The notes under the pieces are model-generated. The model was not told the origin of the DNA and did not search any database. It saw nothing but the letters and a program-made list of their open reading frames with translations. Source: Perognathus longimembris pacificus (taxonomy: Eukaryota; Chordata; Mammalia; Rodentia; Heteromyidae). From it: a DNA stretch of 64,000 nucleotides. A program made the position numbers and the translations under genes. The stretch lies in NCBI RefSeq assembly GCF_023159225.1, contig NC_063166.1:40782149-40846148 (forward strand), in the 5' to 3' direction. Below are positions 23,330 through 34,114 of this stretch, piece by piece (the stretch's first letter is position 1; every line of letters begins with the position of its first letter).

Positions 23330-24589
23330 TCAATTTTGTTTTTATAGGTGATCCTCAATAAAGGATGGTTAGACTTAGAGTTATTTCTAGAATGGTGAAA
23401 GAGTAATACACATTTAGTAGGAAGTGCATTTCCAACTTTTACTTCTGATCTTTGCCTATGTTGTGGAGATGAAGTTCAATACTCTGTGGGTGTCTGTAGG
23501 TTGCAACTCCCAGCTAGCAATGTCAACCCAAGGACCAACTCACATGCTACAGTGTGCTCCACTGCCCAGCTATGAGGTTTAATTGGTTTGTTAGGACATG
23601 ATTCTATCATGAATGAGGGAGTATCTGTAGACAGTATAAACAAGCTCATTGTAGCAATTTGAGATGATCAGACCAGACTTTCTTGTGAGTCAGCAGTGTT
23701 GACTCGGCTGTTCTGTGGGGTTGAAATGCACATCCTATTTGGAAAGTGTCAAATTTCTTGGCAGTGTCTCTCGGTGTTCAGTTCTGTTTACAGCTCCTTG
23801 ATCCTTCTTCCTCCTTGTGATTTATTCTAACTGAACTCTAGGCCTAATATCAGATAATCAAGCTAGTTTTAACTATAAATACAGAGCTATAAGAATAAAT
23901 TTAACCAGGTTATCTAGGTAGGAGGAACTGGTACCTAGAGTACCAGTTCATGCATTGTAACTCTGAAGATGAATTCTTTTGTATGAATTCTGTTGTTGTT
24001 ATTTACCTCCTTGAAGGCCGTTTTTTACTTAATTCCTCACTTACTATGATCCGAGAAGGTGAAATGTTATGCTGTTTTTCCCAGAAATTAATGGACTGAC
24101 AAGAAACCCGAATGAGCACAAAGTTCAATGTCATTAACATTTTAGAGTACTTGAACATTCTATTATGTCCACTAATAAAGAATCACAAACCTTTAGCCTA
24201 AGTTTTCTTTGGATCATTGACAGAGGGAGTTATTTCCTAAAGCACTTGAAAGAAGGAAACTTTCATTTTCTTCTATGTATCTTTGGTTGACAGTTTCATA
24301 AGGCATTCAAGCAAATTTTTTAGGCTTCTTGGTAATATTCTCTTTCCTTTCTTCATGGTGAAAATGAAAAACATTCTTAAACAACCCACCCAAGTGTTTT
24401 ACATTAACAATTAAGTATCTGTACGTCTTATTTACCATTTCATTTCAATTGCATTCAAATCTTTCTTTGCTCCTAGATATGTTTTCCAGCATAAGGGTTC
24501 CCACATTAACAGCAGATTGCAACAAACTGTAACCTAGCTCTTAGACTTTCTTAGTATAAATGACAAAAGATTTTTCTTTTAACTTTTTA
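23330..24589. other. Intron sequence, nothing recognised
   Basis: Unique-looking sequence with no frame, SINE or L1 piece I can identify. Confidence 0.55.
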
Positions 24590-25060
24590 TTTTTAATTTT
24601 TTTCTCCAACATTTATAATTTTTCCATTATTTTAAAGTAGTTGTACAAAGGGGTTTCAACATGTATTATGAGTCCAGAGTCTCTTGTTCAATGTCACCCT
24701 TTCCAAATTCCTTCTCATCTCTTACAACCCCACCCATACCCTCAAGTTATTGTTTTTCAGACATATATATTGAAGTTAACTGCATTCACTCACCTTTGCT
24801 TGCTCTAGTCCTCCCTCTCTCCCATAACTCCCTACCCAGCAACACATGTTCCAGATTCCTGATATTCATTTTGTCATTCATTTCTTGTTAAAAAGAGTTT
24901 CACTGTGGCAATCCATCTTTGTGTGTACTATACTTGAATCAATTTGTTTGTGCATATCTATACATGACCCAGCATATGTTCTTATATAAGCTTGTAATTT
25001 TCAATTAATTTCCATATGTGAGAGAAATTGTTTAAGGAGGAGTGATGCTTTGGTTTTATC
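24590..25060 (-). mobile_element. Probable ancient L1 3' UTR fragment
   Basis: TTTTTCCATTATTTTAAAGTAGTTGTACAAAGGGGTTTCAACATG, read on the minus strand, looks like the end of an old L1 3' UTR with its A tail. The homology fades after about 24800, so the right boundary is a guess. Confidence 0.4.
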
Positions 25061-25895
25061 TCCACTTGATAGAGGGATCAACCTCTCCATGTTTGGAGAG
25101 TCTTCTCAGAGCCGTTTCTTCACTGATTGAAATTGTGTTTTGCCTCCGAAACAAATACTATCAAACAATTTTCATGTAGGTGTTTGTTCTTACCTCAGAT
25201 TTCAGGGAAATGAACCAAGAAACAGATGAAACATGACATCAACCCTGTGTGACTCACTGGACATGACCAAGTTCAACCTTGGGGTCATGTGTAACCACTT
25301 TAGGTAGAGGCCCTAAGCAATAAGCTGTTTAGCACTTAATGACTATGACTTTAAGTACCATGGACATGCGTACAAATACCAAAAAGAAATGTATTCAGAG
25401 CACAGACCTTTCACCCCCAAAATGCCACTTTGGTACCCAAACCAATTGATAATTGCACCTAAATGAAAACAGACCTCCTCAATCATGGAGACGAAACCAA
25501 ATTCCTAGCTTTCTTTCCTGATCTTCTTGGAGGTTTCTTTGTCTTAGTTTAAGGCCCCTCTAGTTGCCTGACTTGTGCCTTTATTTCATTTATTCCTCTT
25601 CTACCATAGTGCAGAACCTGAGCAATGCTTCCTGGCCTTCCTCTTCTATAAATGCCATCAAATATAATCATGTGAGGACCCTCATTTGGATGTCCATTGC
25701 TCGACTGGGACATTCAAAGAGCCTCCAGTCTGGGTTCTGTTCTCTTTTCCTTTCCCAATGCCATCTATTCACAGCTGGCAAATGAAGGAATCCTATAAAG
25801 TCAATCAGACACGCAGTGCCAATAGTGCCATTCCTTACCTCAGAGCTAAGGCAGGAACTTCTGTCTCACGAAAGCTTAAAAAATAATACCTTCCA

Positions 25896-26128
25896 TGAGG
25901 CCGTGGTGGATCATACCTGTAATCCTAGCTATTCAAGAAGCTGAAATCTGAGAATCAACACTCAAAGCCAGTCCATGCAGAAAAGTCCCAAGGGACTCAT
26001 CACCAATTATTTAGTGAAAAGCTAGAAGTAGAGTGTGACTCAAGTAGTAGAGTGCCAGTTTTAAGCACAAAATGATAAGGGACAATACCCAGGCCATGGA
26101 TTCAAGCCCAAGTTCAGACACACACACC
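25896..26128 (+). mobile_element. 7SL-headed SINE
   Basis: GTGGTGGATCATACCTGTAA head and GATTCAAGCCCAAGTTCAG end with a short CA tail. Confidence 0.83.
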
Positions 26129-26421
26129 AAAGTACCTTAAGCATGGCCTACAATGTCTGTCATGTGCTTTCCTTCCTTTCTCCTCCCCTCCTTCACAATC
26201 TCGGGCCACTCACTACCCCATCCTGAGTCTTGGTACTGCCTCTACTAGATGCTCTTCTACTGGTTTCCCTGGGTGTCATCCTGGCTTCTTTATTCTTCTC
26301 AGTAACTCCTCAGAAAGTTTCAGCCACAGTGAGGACTTCATAGGCCATACAAGCTAAGTTTTTCTCATCTTGATCTATTTCTTACCTTCTGCAAATAATA
26401 CACCTACAATGTTGCCTATTT

Positions 26422-26556
26422 CCTTAACCAATTAACCACAAAGAAAAACAGAAGTGGTCCTGTGGCTCAAGTGGTAGAATGCTATTTTTAATTAAAAAAA
26501 AGAGGAGCAGCATCCAGGCCCTGAATTCAAGCTCCAGTTCTGATGTACACACACAA
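26422..26556 (+). mobile_element. SINE 3' portion
   Basis: Only the tRNA-like half remains: CCAATTAACCACA, CCTGTGGCTCAAGTGGTAGA, CCTGAATTCAAGCTCCAG. Confidence 0.75.
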
Positions 26557-27379
26557 GAATACAAAAAAGACATTGCTTTATTTGACTATATTTCTTTTTC
26601 TCCTTCATTTAATAAGATGTATTCTGTACCCAAAATCAAACCTAATGTTCACAATTGTTACATAGCAAGGAAAGTTAGTTTTCTCTCTGTAAAAAAATAT
26701 AAGGACTTGAATAGTTCCTAGGTTTGCTGACAGTTATAAAGTTTATATAATAGATAGATAAAATTAGCATTTTAAAATAAATTTTCATTACATCATTATC
26801 AGCTGGGGGCACATACATCAAAAAACAAGTTTCCTTTCCAAAATTTTGTAAAAGATCAGAAAATCCTTTATCTATCCCATAAAATACTGTTCTCATCATT
26901 GATAAAAGAAAATGCAATAGTCCCCAAGAATTTTTAAGATAGTACTTTACAACACTTTCCAGTGGTTGACATGTGAGAAGAATGATGGAACCTGAGCAGG
27001 TTTTTGTGGGCACTGGCATCAGCTCTCCAAGGAGGGAATTGCAGAGGAGAGAGATCAGCACTGGGACGCAGGGGAGGACAGCAGGAAAGCCCTCTATACC
27101 ACTTGAAAGCCTGTCTGTCAAGTTCAAGGTTAGGATCGCATGTAGCTACTTGAATATGTATCATACTAGATAAATGTTCATGTTTTCTGAAAGCAATCTG
27201 AGATAAATCCACAAAAATTTTCTCTCCTATATGGAAGTTAATTCTAAATTGTAAACATATATTAAAGCACATACAGGGTTATAGGCATATACACAAAAAA
27301 TATTCACTAAAGTATGGTGTGTATACATGGGGGTAAGGGAGGTCACAATGCTGTAACTGCTTGGAACAACTAACATAAG

Positions 27380-27650
27380 AGTTTAACAAAATAAATACCA
27401 AGATGCTAAAAATGTGTTGTTGGAGATGGAGGAGTTCAAAGAGAAGGAAGGCAGGCAAATGGAGAGAGGAATGTTGAACAAATGTACTCATAACATTCAA
27501 TGTATATATGTAAAAATGGAATCACATAAATTGAGGATATGGCTGGGATTGGAAGAGTTGGGGGAGAACAATGAAAAGTTAACAATTATGTGTTGTACTC
27601 AAAAATTGACATATTAAATTAAAACCTCTTTGTACTTAGACATAATTTTT
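27380..27650 (+). mobile_element. Probable ancient L1 3' UTR fragment
   Basis: A purine-rich segment (27420-27475), then ACTCATAACATTCAATGTATATATGTAAAAATGGAATCAC and CCTCTTTGTAC near the end, follow the layout of older rodent L1 3' UTRs. Boundaries are approximate. An ID-headed SINE follows immediately. Confidence 0.4.
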
Positions 27651-27671
27651 AAAAATTAAGAAAATGGAAGA

Positions 27672-27892
27672 GGAGCTGGGGATATGGCCTAGTGGCAAGA
27701 GTGCTTGCCTCGTATACATGAGGTCCTGGGTTCGATTCCCCAGCACCACATATACAGAAAACGGCCAGAAGTGGCGCTGTGGCTCAAGTGGCAGAGTGCT
27801 AGCCTTGAGCGGGAAGAAGCCAGGGACAGTGCTCAGGCCCTGAGTCCAAGGCCCAGGACTGGCCAAAAAAAAAAAAAAAAAAGAAAAAAAAA
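27672..27892 (+). mobile_element. ID-headed composite SINE, young
   Basis: Starts GAGCTGGGGATATGGCCTAG with a pol III A box. The B box GGTTCGATTCC is at about 27730. It continues with the shared tail (GGCGCTGTGGCTCAAGTGGC, CAGGACTGGCC) and a long A tail. AAGAAAATGGAAGA at 27658-27671 and 27893-27906 is the target duplication. It is one of the least diverged copies here. Confidence 0.94.
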
Positions 27893-28027
27893 AAGAAAAT
27901 GGAAGAAAGCTGGAAAACCAAATAATAGGGATCATTAACCAATTTAATTTCAACTTCAGATGTTTTTCTTTCATGTGATGAAATTGAGTCTGCAATGTCC
28001 TTTTGAGAAATCCTATAAATGTGGCTT

Positions 28028-28242
28028 TTTTTTTTTGTTATTGTTAGTATGTGAATTTGAACTCAGGGACTTAGACTTGCACTGCTAGTACTCCTACTAC
28101 TTGATCCACATGTCACAATTCCAGCTTTGTTTTTGTTGGTTGTTTTTGAAATGGAATCTAGAAGATTTTCTGTCTACACTGGCTTTGAACTGCCATTCTC
28201 TGGATTTCAGCCTCCTGTCCATCTAGGATTACAGGCAGGAAA
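28028..28242 (-). mobile_element. 7SL-headed SINE, diverged
   Basis: Minus strand: TTTGAACTCAGGGACTTAGA tail side and CCATCTAGGATTACAGGCAG head side. Confidence 0.75.
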
Positions 28243-28485
28243 CAGAGATTCTCTGTTCAAGTTTCACTTTGTGGAAGTTAGGATGTCCACCAGAAACCTC
28301 ACATGAGTGTTTTCTTAATATCAGAAATTCTTTCTGTGGAAATATTAAGGTATATATAGCAGAAAGAACACTGAATTGAGGGTCTAAATATATGGAATGG
28401 TTATAGTAATAATGTTGAATCTCAGTTATATTCTCTGAATTCTTTGTCTGTAACACAAAGTGGTTAAGCTAAGTTTTTATGATTT

Positions 28486-28692
28486 TTTTTTTTTTTTTTT
28501 GGCCAGTCCTGGGGCTTGGACTCAGGGCCTGAGCACTGTCCTTGGCTTCTTCTTGCTCAAGGCTAGCACTCTGCCACTTGAGCCACAGCGCCACTTCTGG
28601 CCATTTTCTGTATATGTGGTGCTGGGGAATCGAACCCAGGGCCTCGTGTATACAAGGCAAGCACTCTTGCCACTAGGCCATATCCCCAGCCC
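28486..28692 (-). mobile_element. ID-headed composite SINE, first of tandem pair
   Basis: Minus strand, full length from CCAGTCCTGGGGCTTGGACT to the ID head (GCCATATCCCCAGCCC). It is bounded by AGTTTTTATGATTT at 28472-28485 and 28693-28706. Confidence 0.94.
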
Positions 28693-28706
28693 AGTTTTTA
28701 TGATTT

Positions 28707-28927
28707 ATTTATTTATTTTTATTTTTATTTTTTTTGCCAGTCCTGGGCCTTGGACTCAGGGCCTGAGCACTGTCCCTGGCTTCTTCCCGCTCAAGGCTAG
28801 CACTCTGCCACTTGAGCCACAGCGCCGCTTCTGGCCGTTTTCTGTATATGTGGTGCTGGGGAATCGAACCTAGGGCCTCGTGTATCCGAGGCAGGCACTC
28901 TTTCCACTAGGCTATATCCTCAGCCCT
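28707..28927 (-). mobile_element. ID-headed composite SINE, second of tandem pair
   Basis: Minus strand, same family and same orientation. It shares the middle AGTTTTTATGATTT with its neighbour and is closed by GTTTTTATGATTT at 28928-28940. Confidence 0.93.
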
Positions 28928-29308
28928 GTTTTTATGATTTTTGAATATAATTTTCTAGTGTACTTAAAGTAACTCCACTGAACAGATTCTTCCACAAATT
29001 TGTAGTCATTTTGTCTCAGCTTCTAGTGCTTGGATTCTAAGTGTGTATCAGTACCTCATTTCAAAATCTGAACTTTTCTGAGTACCGATATGCTTGTTGT
29101 AAAGTTTTAGATTTTACTGAATTTTAGATTTTGAATTTTTGGTTTAAGATATTTTACTTGAATGCCTGAGTAGTTCATGAAGAATGGAATTACATTATTT
29201 GTAAGGAAATGGGTGGAATATCAATTAAATGAAATAAAACAAGTAGAGAGGGAAAGATTGCATTTATTTCTCATATGTAAGATCTGGATCAAAAAAGGAA
29301 AAAAGAAG

Positions 29309-29534
29309 CTAAGCGCCAGTGTCTCATGCCTGTAATTTTAGGTACTCAGGAAGCTTGAGATCTGAGGATCAAGATTCAAAGCCAGCCCAGGTATAAAAGT
29401 CCCCATAAGACACTTATCTCCAATAAACTACTCAAAAAACAGAAGTGAAGCTGTGGCTCAAAGTATTAGTGCTAGCCTTGAGCAAAAGAACTTGGGGACA
29501 GTGCTTGGACCCTGAGTTCAAGCGTCACAACTGA
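29309..29534 (+). mobile_element. 7SL-headed SINE inside an old L1 tail
   Basis: GCGCCAGTGTCTCATGCCTG head through TGAGTTCAAGCGTCACAACT. The (GAAA/GGAA)n array is its expanded tail. Confidence 0.87.
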
Positions 29535-29608
29535 AAAGAAAGAAAGAAAGAAAGAAAGGAAGGAAGGAAGGAAGGAAGGAAGGAAGGAAGGAAGGAAGGA
29601 AGGAAGGG
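29534..29608. repeat. (GAAA)n then (GGAA)n microsatellite
   Basis: A GAAA block passes into a GGAA block at the A-rich tail of a SINE; about 18 tetranucleotides in all. Confidence 0.96.
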
Positions 29609-29984
29609 CATGAGTATAAGATGAAGGAAGTTATTTTAAATGTGAAGACCAGTGGAAAAAGGGAAGGTCAAAGGAGAGAGGGTAAGGGGGTGAGTGTGTG
29701 CGCATGTATGAATATAATCAAAGTATTTTACACATATGTATGAAAACAATATAAACATTTATTAAATTGTTTAAACAATGAAAGAAGGATAGGAAAGAGT
29801 AATAGAGGGGTGTGATTTTGATGACAGTACATTATATGTATGTATCCTGTTGAAACTTTTGTTCAATTAATACATGCTAATAAAAATGGAAAGTTTGACC
29901 TTCATTATAAATACTATTCAAAAAAGTCATCAAAGTATCAAGAGAGACAATCTTCACTCTACCTTCCACCAAAACAATGTGGAA

Positions 29985-30187
29985 CCAAGTGCTGGTATGT
30001 TGCTATAATCCTTACTACTCAGGGAATACAGGCCTGCAGAACTGTGAATCAAAGTCAATGGAGGCAGAAAAGTGTGTGAGAAGGCATCTACAGTTAACTA
30101 ACTAAATGCTGATGGTGGTGATAAGATAAGCAAGAAAGCCAAGTGAAAGTGTGAGGTTCTTTAGTTCAAGCTCTGGTACTGCCAAAG
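29985..30187 (+). mobile_element. 7SL-headed SINE, diverged
   Basis: AAGTGCTGGTATGTTGCTAT head and TTAGTTCAAGCTCTGGTACT tail. Confidence 0.72.
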
Positions 30188-30540
30188 TAAAACAGCAAAG
30201 AAAAGCTAAAGCAAAGAAAAAAATGTAAATAGTAACTAGCTCTTCAGTTTTAGACAGTGACTTTCCCAGCCACTAATTGCAACAGCAATTAGAAAATATA
30301 CAAATCATCTATCATTATTATAAGTTTCATTACAAACAAAAGTACATAAAAATACAGAACTTAGTAGTTTCTTGATATTATATGGTAGTATCTGTATTTA
30401 CATTTTTAGTGTTGTTTAGATACCTTTGTGATTAGTTCAAGTTTTACTGACCATAATTATAAGGCAAAAAACGGACTCAAAAGGCTTCAAATGAAAAGCA
30501 AAAACAAAAGCTATACAATACTTTTAAGAAAATCATTTGT

Positions 30541-30767
30541 GTTAGGTGCTGGTGTCTCAACCTGTAATCCTAGCTACTCAGGAGGATGAGATTTGATGAT
30601 TGTGGCATAAAGCCAGGCCAGGCAGGAATGACCTTATTTCCAATTAACCAGCCTAAAGCTGGAAGTGGAGCCATAGTTCAAGAGGTAGAGCATTAGCTTT
30701 AGGTAAAAATGCTCAACAGTGAGTGCCTCGGTCCTGAGTACAAGCCCCAGGACTAGCACACGGGAAA
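30541..30767 (+). mobile_element. 7SL-headed SINE
   Basis: TAGGTGCTGGTGTCTCAACC head; CTAGCTACTCAGGAGGATGA; CAAGCCCCAGGACTAGCACA end. Confidence 0.87.
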
Positions 30768-30850
30768 GAAAGAATGAAAGAAAGAAAGAAGAAAGGAAAG
30801 ATAGAAAGGAGAGAGGGAGGGAGGGAGGGAGGAAGTAAAGAAGAAAGGAT
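30768..30850. repeat. Purine-rich (GAAA/GGGA)n
   Basis: A polypurine stretch of GAAA, GGAG and GGGA units following a SINE tail. Confidence 0.88.
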
Positions 30851-31149
30851 AAGAAAACCACTTGTATTTCTATGGGTCCAAGTCCTTTCAGGTGGAAATT
30901 TATATAGATCTTCTAGGCAGAGTCAAGTCATACTTCACTCATAGTTAATTATATAAATTATAGTTAATTATATAAAAAGAAAAGGAAACAAAAGTGTGCA
31001 ATGCCCTATACTCTCATGTATTTGTTGAGACAGAAGAACTGGATTGGTATATTTTGTTATTTTTATGACAAATATAACTCTCATACATAAAATATATTGG
31101 AAGATCATAAAAAAAACTTTTAAATTTGGCAACTTTTCTTTCCTTTTCT

Positions 31150-31352
31150 TTTTCTTTTTCTTATCTTGGGCCTTGAACTCAGGGCTTAACCAGCACTCTA
31201 CCGCTCTAAGCCACAGTGCCACTTCTGGTTTTCTGGTGGTTAATTAGAGATAAAGAGTCTCCAGGACTTTTCTGCCTGGGCTGATCCTCAGATCTCAGCT
31301 TCCTGAGCAGATAGGATTACACACATGAGATGCATTACCCAGCACAACCATT
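31150..31352 (-). mobile_element. 7SL-headed SINE
   Basis: Minus strand: GGGCCTTGAACTCAGGGCTT, GCCACAGTGCCACTTCTGG, TCAGATCTCAGCTTCCTGAG. Confidence 0.85.
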
Positions 31353-31382
31353 TAATTGAATAGAAAAAAGTATCAAATTAGA

Positions 31383-31505
31383 GCTGGGATGACACACAGC
31401 TATTGTCCCAGCAGATAGGAGGTTGAGGTTGGGACATTTGAGCTTAAGACCAACTCAAGCGACATAGAGACCCTTGTCTCACAAAATTCCCCAGCTCCCA
31501 AAATT
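31383..31505 (+). mobile_element. 7SL-derived monomer SINE (B1-like), diverged
   Basis: AGCTGGGATGACACACAGCT, then GGAGGTTGAGGTTGGGACAT and GACATAGAGACCCTTGTCTC follow the B1/Alu monomer plan without the tRNA-like tail. Confidence 0.6.
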
Positions 31506-32310
31506 TACTGTTCCTAATTGTCCCAGAGTAAAATCAAGCCCTCTGCTTTGATAGCTGAAATTTTGAAATATCTGATGTCACATACCTGTTACAATTTTAT
31601 AAGCCAGTGTGGTAGCAGAGTAATACTTGTTTTGTAGAGTAGGTTTAGAAGCATTCTATACAATAACATAGGTTGAGGAGCATTGGTGTTAGTTTTGTGG
31701 GGTTTTTTTAAGTCTGGTAAGAATCTGCAATGAATCTTTTAGGTCCCAATTTTTTCTTTTTCAGGATACTTTTTATTACTACATAAATCTCATAATCTGT
31801 TATTCATCTGTTTATGATTTTATATCTTGGTTCAATCTTGGTGAGGCATGTTTGTCTAGAAATATATCTCTGTAATCTAGATTTTATGGGTAAGTTTTCA
31901 GAATAAACTCTAATGGTCTTAGAGATTTAATTGGGCATTGTGGTATGGCCTACCGTTAGTTTTAGAAGAAACAATGTAGGATTAATAATAAGGCAGCTTG
32001 CTCAGGAAAGCCCTTCTCAAGTGGCTCTTGTCCTCATACTATTTGAGAATTGAAGTGTTTTCCTCATGCTCCAGTCTCTAAACAGCTCTTAGATTACCTA
32101 CTTTCATGCTGCCTTTCTGTCCTGCCTCTATTTCTATGCCAGTTTCCCCACTATATATCACCCTCCTTCTCTTCCTGCTGTGCCTCCCTTCTGCCACATC
32201 ATCGGGATCTCATAGACACAGAATTCATGTACTATGTCTTACCCTGTTTTCCATGTGCATCTTTAGAAATTTGTTTATCATCTGTTTTCTCACTTTAAAA
32301 AGATGATTTA

Positions 32311-32523
32311 ACTGGGTGGATCATGCTTATAATACTAGCTAATCAGGAGGCTGAGCTCAGTGTTAGAAGCCAGCCTGGGCAGTAAAGTCCATATGACTCT
32401 TATTTCCAATTAACCAGGAAAAAAAAATGCCAGAAGCAGACTTGTAGCTCAAATGGCAGAGTGCTAGCCTTGAACAAGAAAGCTCAGGGTTAGTGCCCAA
32501 GCCCTGAGTTCAAGTCCCACAGT

Positions 32524-32524
<1 letters not shown>
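32311..32524 (+). mobile_element. 7SL-headed SINE with (CA)n tail
   Basis: ACTGGGTGGATCATGCTTAT head to GAGTTCAAGTCCCACAGTGG, followed at once by the CA microsatellite. Confidence 0.85.

Positions 32525-32572
<48 letters not shown>
32525..32572. repeat. (CA)n microsatellite
   Basis: About 24 uninterrupted CA units directly at the 3' end of a SINE. Confidence 0.97.
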
Positions 32573-32574
<2 letters not shown>

Positions 32575-32576
<2 letters not shown>

Positions 32577-34114
32577 TGGATTTATTTTCAGTTTAACATA
32601 TGATGTACTTATAAAGATGATCAATAAACTTGAAGAAATGGATTATTGCTTTCAAGAGAGTGATAATATGTAAAACAATATTAGGTACATTCTTACAATT
32701 ACTGTTGTCATGTTAACTAGTCAAAAGTTCCTGGAATTGTTAGATAGTTTAAAAAGTACAATGTTAGTATGAGGCTAAATAAAGTATGTTCAACTGTCCT
32801 TAAGGCTTTGCCTGTATATTTGTTATTCGGTAATTCCTAAGCAATGACTTTTTGTTAGAGCAAATGTGCTCAGCTGTACTAAAAAGATGAGAGGATTAAT
32901 ATGAGAGAAATTTAGAAGAGAAACTTAGCTATCTCTGTGTCAAAATTATATTATTGGTCTTCCGGAATGTGCAGCATTTCAATGAAAAAAGCTAGAGGAC
33001 TTCTCACATAAAACATCATGACTCTCTTGGGCAAATGGAGGCTTGTTGCTCTAGAAAAGATGAAAAGCTTTTAGTTCTATTCATTGCTGTAGACTCAGCC
33101 CCTATGAACTCTAATTCTAGTATATTTTGATTAACAATATTCACAAATAAAATTTCCCAAGGCCATATGTGGTTAACAATAGCATTGCATGCATCAGTTG
33201 TCATTTAAGTTACGAGTACATTTCAGAGGTTAATTGATAGACTTTGAAATATTGACATTGAGGTCAATGAATGAAAAATTAACTTGGAGTGTAATTGGTA
33301 GGCAAGACTCTTCAGAATATGAATAAAATGCATTTCAGTCCTGGGGTCCATGTTAGCTCAATATTTCACATTTCTACCCCTTTTGAGGATGGAGCTTTTA
33401 TTCCAAAGTCTCCTGAGTTTTCTTATTAGAACTAATTTGCCATATTCTCCATTTCTGAGCTATTCATCAAGAGTCAGATGTGGATTTTTAAATGAATATC
33501 TTTACTGAATACAGTCTTTGTACTCTTGAATCTTCCCTACAGCATGACTCTGAAAATGACCTGGTCTTCCTTTCTTTTTAGTTCTATAATCTCAGAAGTA
33601 TGCATAGGAATTGTTTTATTTTTCCTTAAAGCACACTGCGAATAAAGTTAATTGGTAATAAAATGCATCAGTTCTCAACTGTAAGCCCAACGTGACTAGC
33701 AATAGTGTTATTATGATGGCTTTTCTTTCAAAGTTTTGTTTTTGACAATTTTTGTTAGATCTCAACTAAAGGAAAGAAAAAAAAAACAGAACAATATAAT
33801 CACAGTGTTCATTCCCTCAGACCTGGAAGGTCTTGTTCATTTCCAAGAAATCATAACACAAAATAGAAATAAAAAATTGCATGTTCATTTTTGCATGTTC
33901 ATTTTCTTACATATATTTAATGGGGACATGCTAAGTGGTAGAGAAACAAAGCAATCAAAGCCTGAGTTCCAAACCTTTAACTATCATTAGTTATCAATAA
34001 AATCAGGGAAAATATATTCTAGAACTCAATTTTCATCCATAAATGGAGTTTTAGGAAATACTATCAGTTTCATAGCATTGATGTGAATGTTCAATGTGTT
34101 AATACCCCTGTACT
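32575..34114. other. Intron sequence, nothing recognised
   Basis: AT-rich unique sequence between a CA repeat and L1-D. Confidence 0.55.

Larger units (their letters stand above)
29160..29890 (+). mobile_element. Old L1 3' end interrupted by a SINE and (GGAA)n
   Basis: The segment 29165-29305 (AAATGAAATAAAACAAGTAGAGAGGG..TTATTTCTCATATGTAAGATCTGG) matches the conserved end of ORF2 and start of the 3' UTR in mammalian L1. The segment 29610-29890 continues with a purine-rich tract, GTACATTATATGTATGTATC and ATACATGCTAATAAAAATGG, a typical L1 3' terminus. A SINE with its repeat tail (29309-29608) sits between them. Confidence 0.6.

Noticed and set aside
26675..27272. Overlapping minus-strand frames of 150 and 112 codons
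   Set aside because: No recognised protein, no splice or promoter evidence, and two frames competing over the same DNA.
28460..28873. 137-codon plus-strand frame with an internal repeat (ASPG.WTQGLSTV...)
   Set aside because: It runs through the antisense strands of two tandem SINEs; the repeat is the SINE itself.
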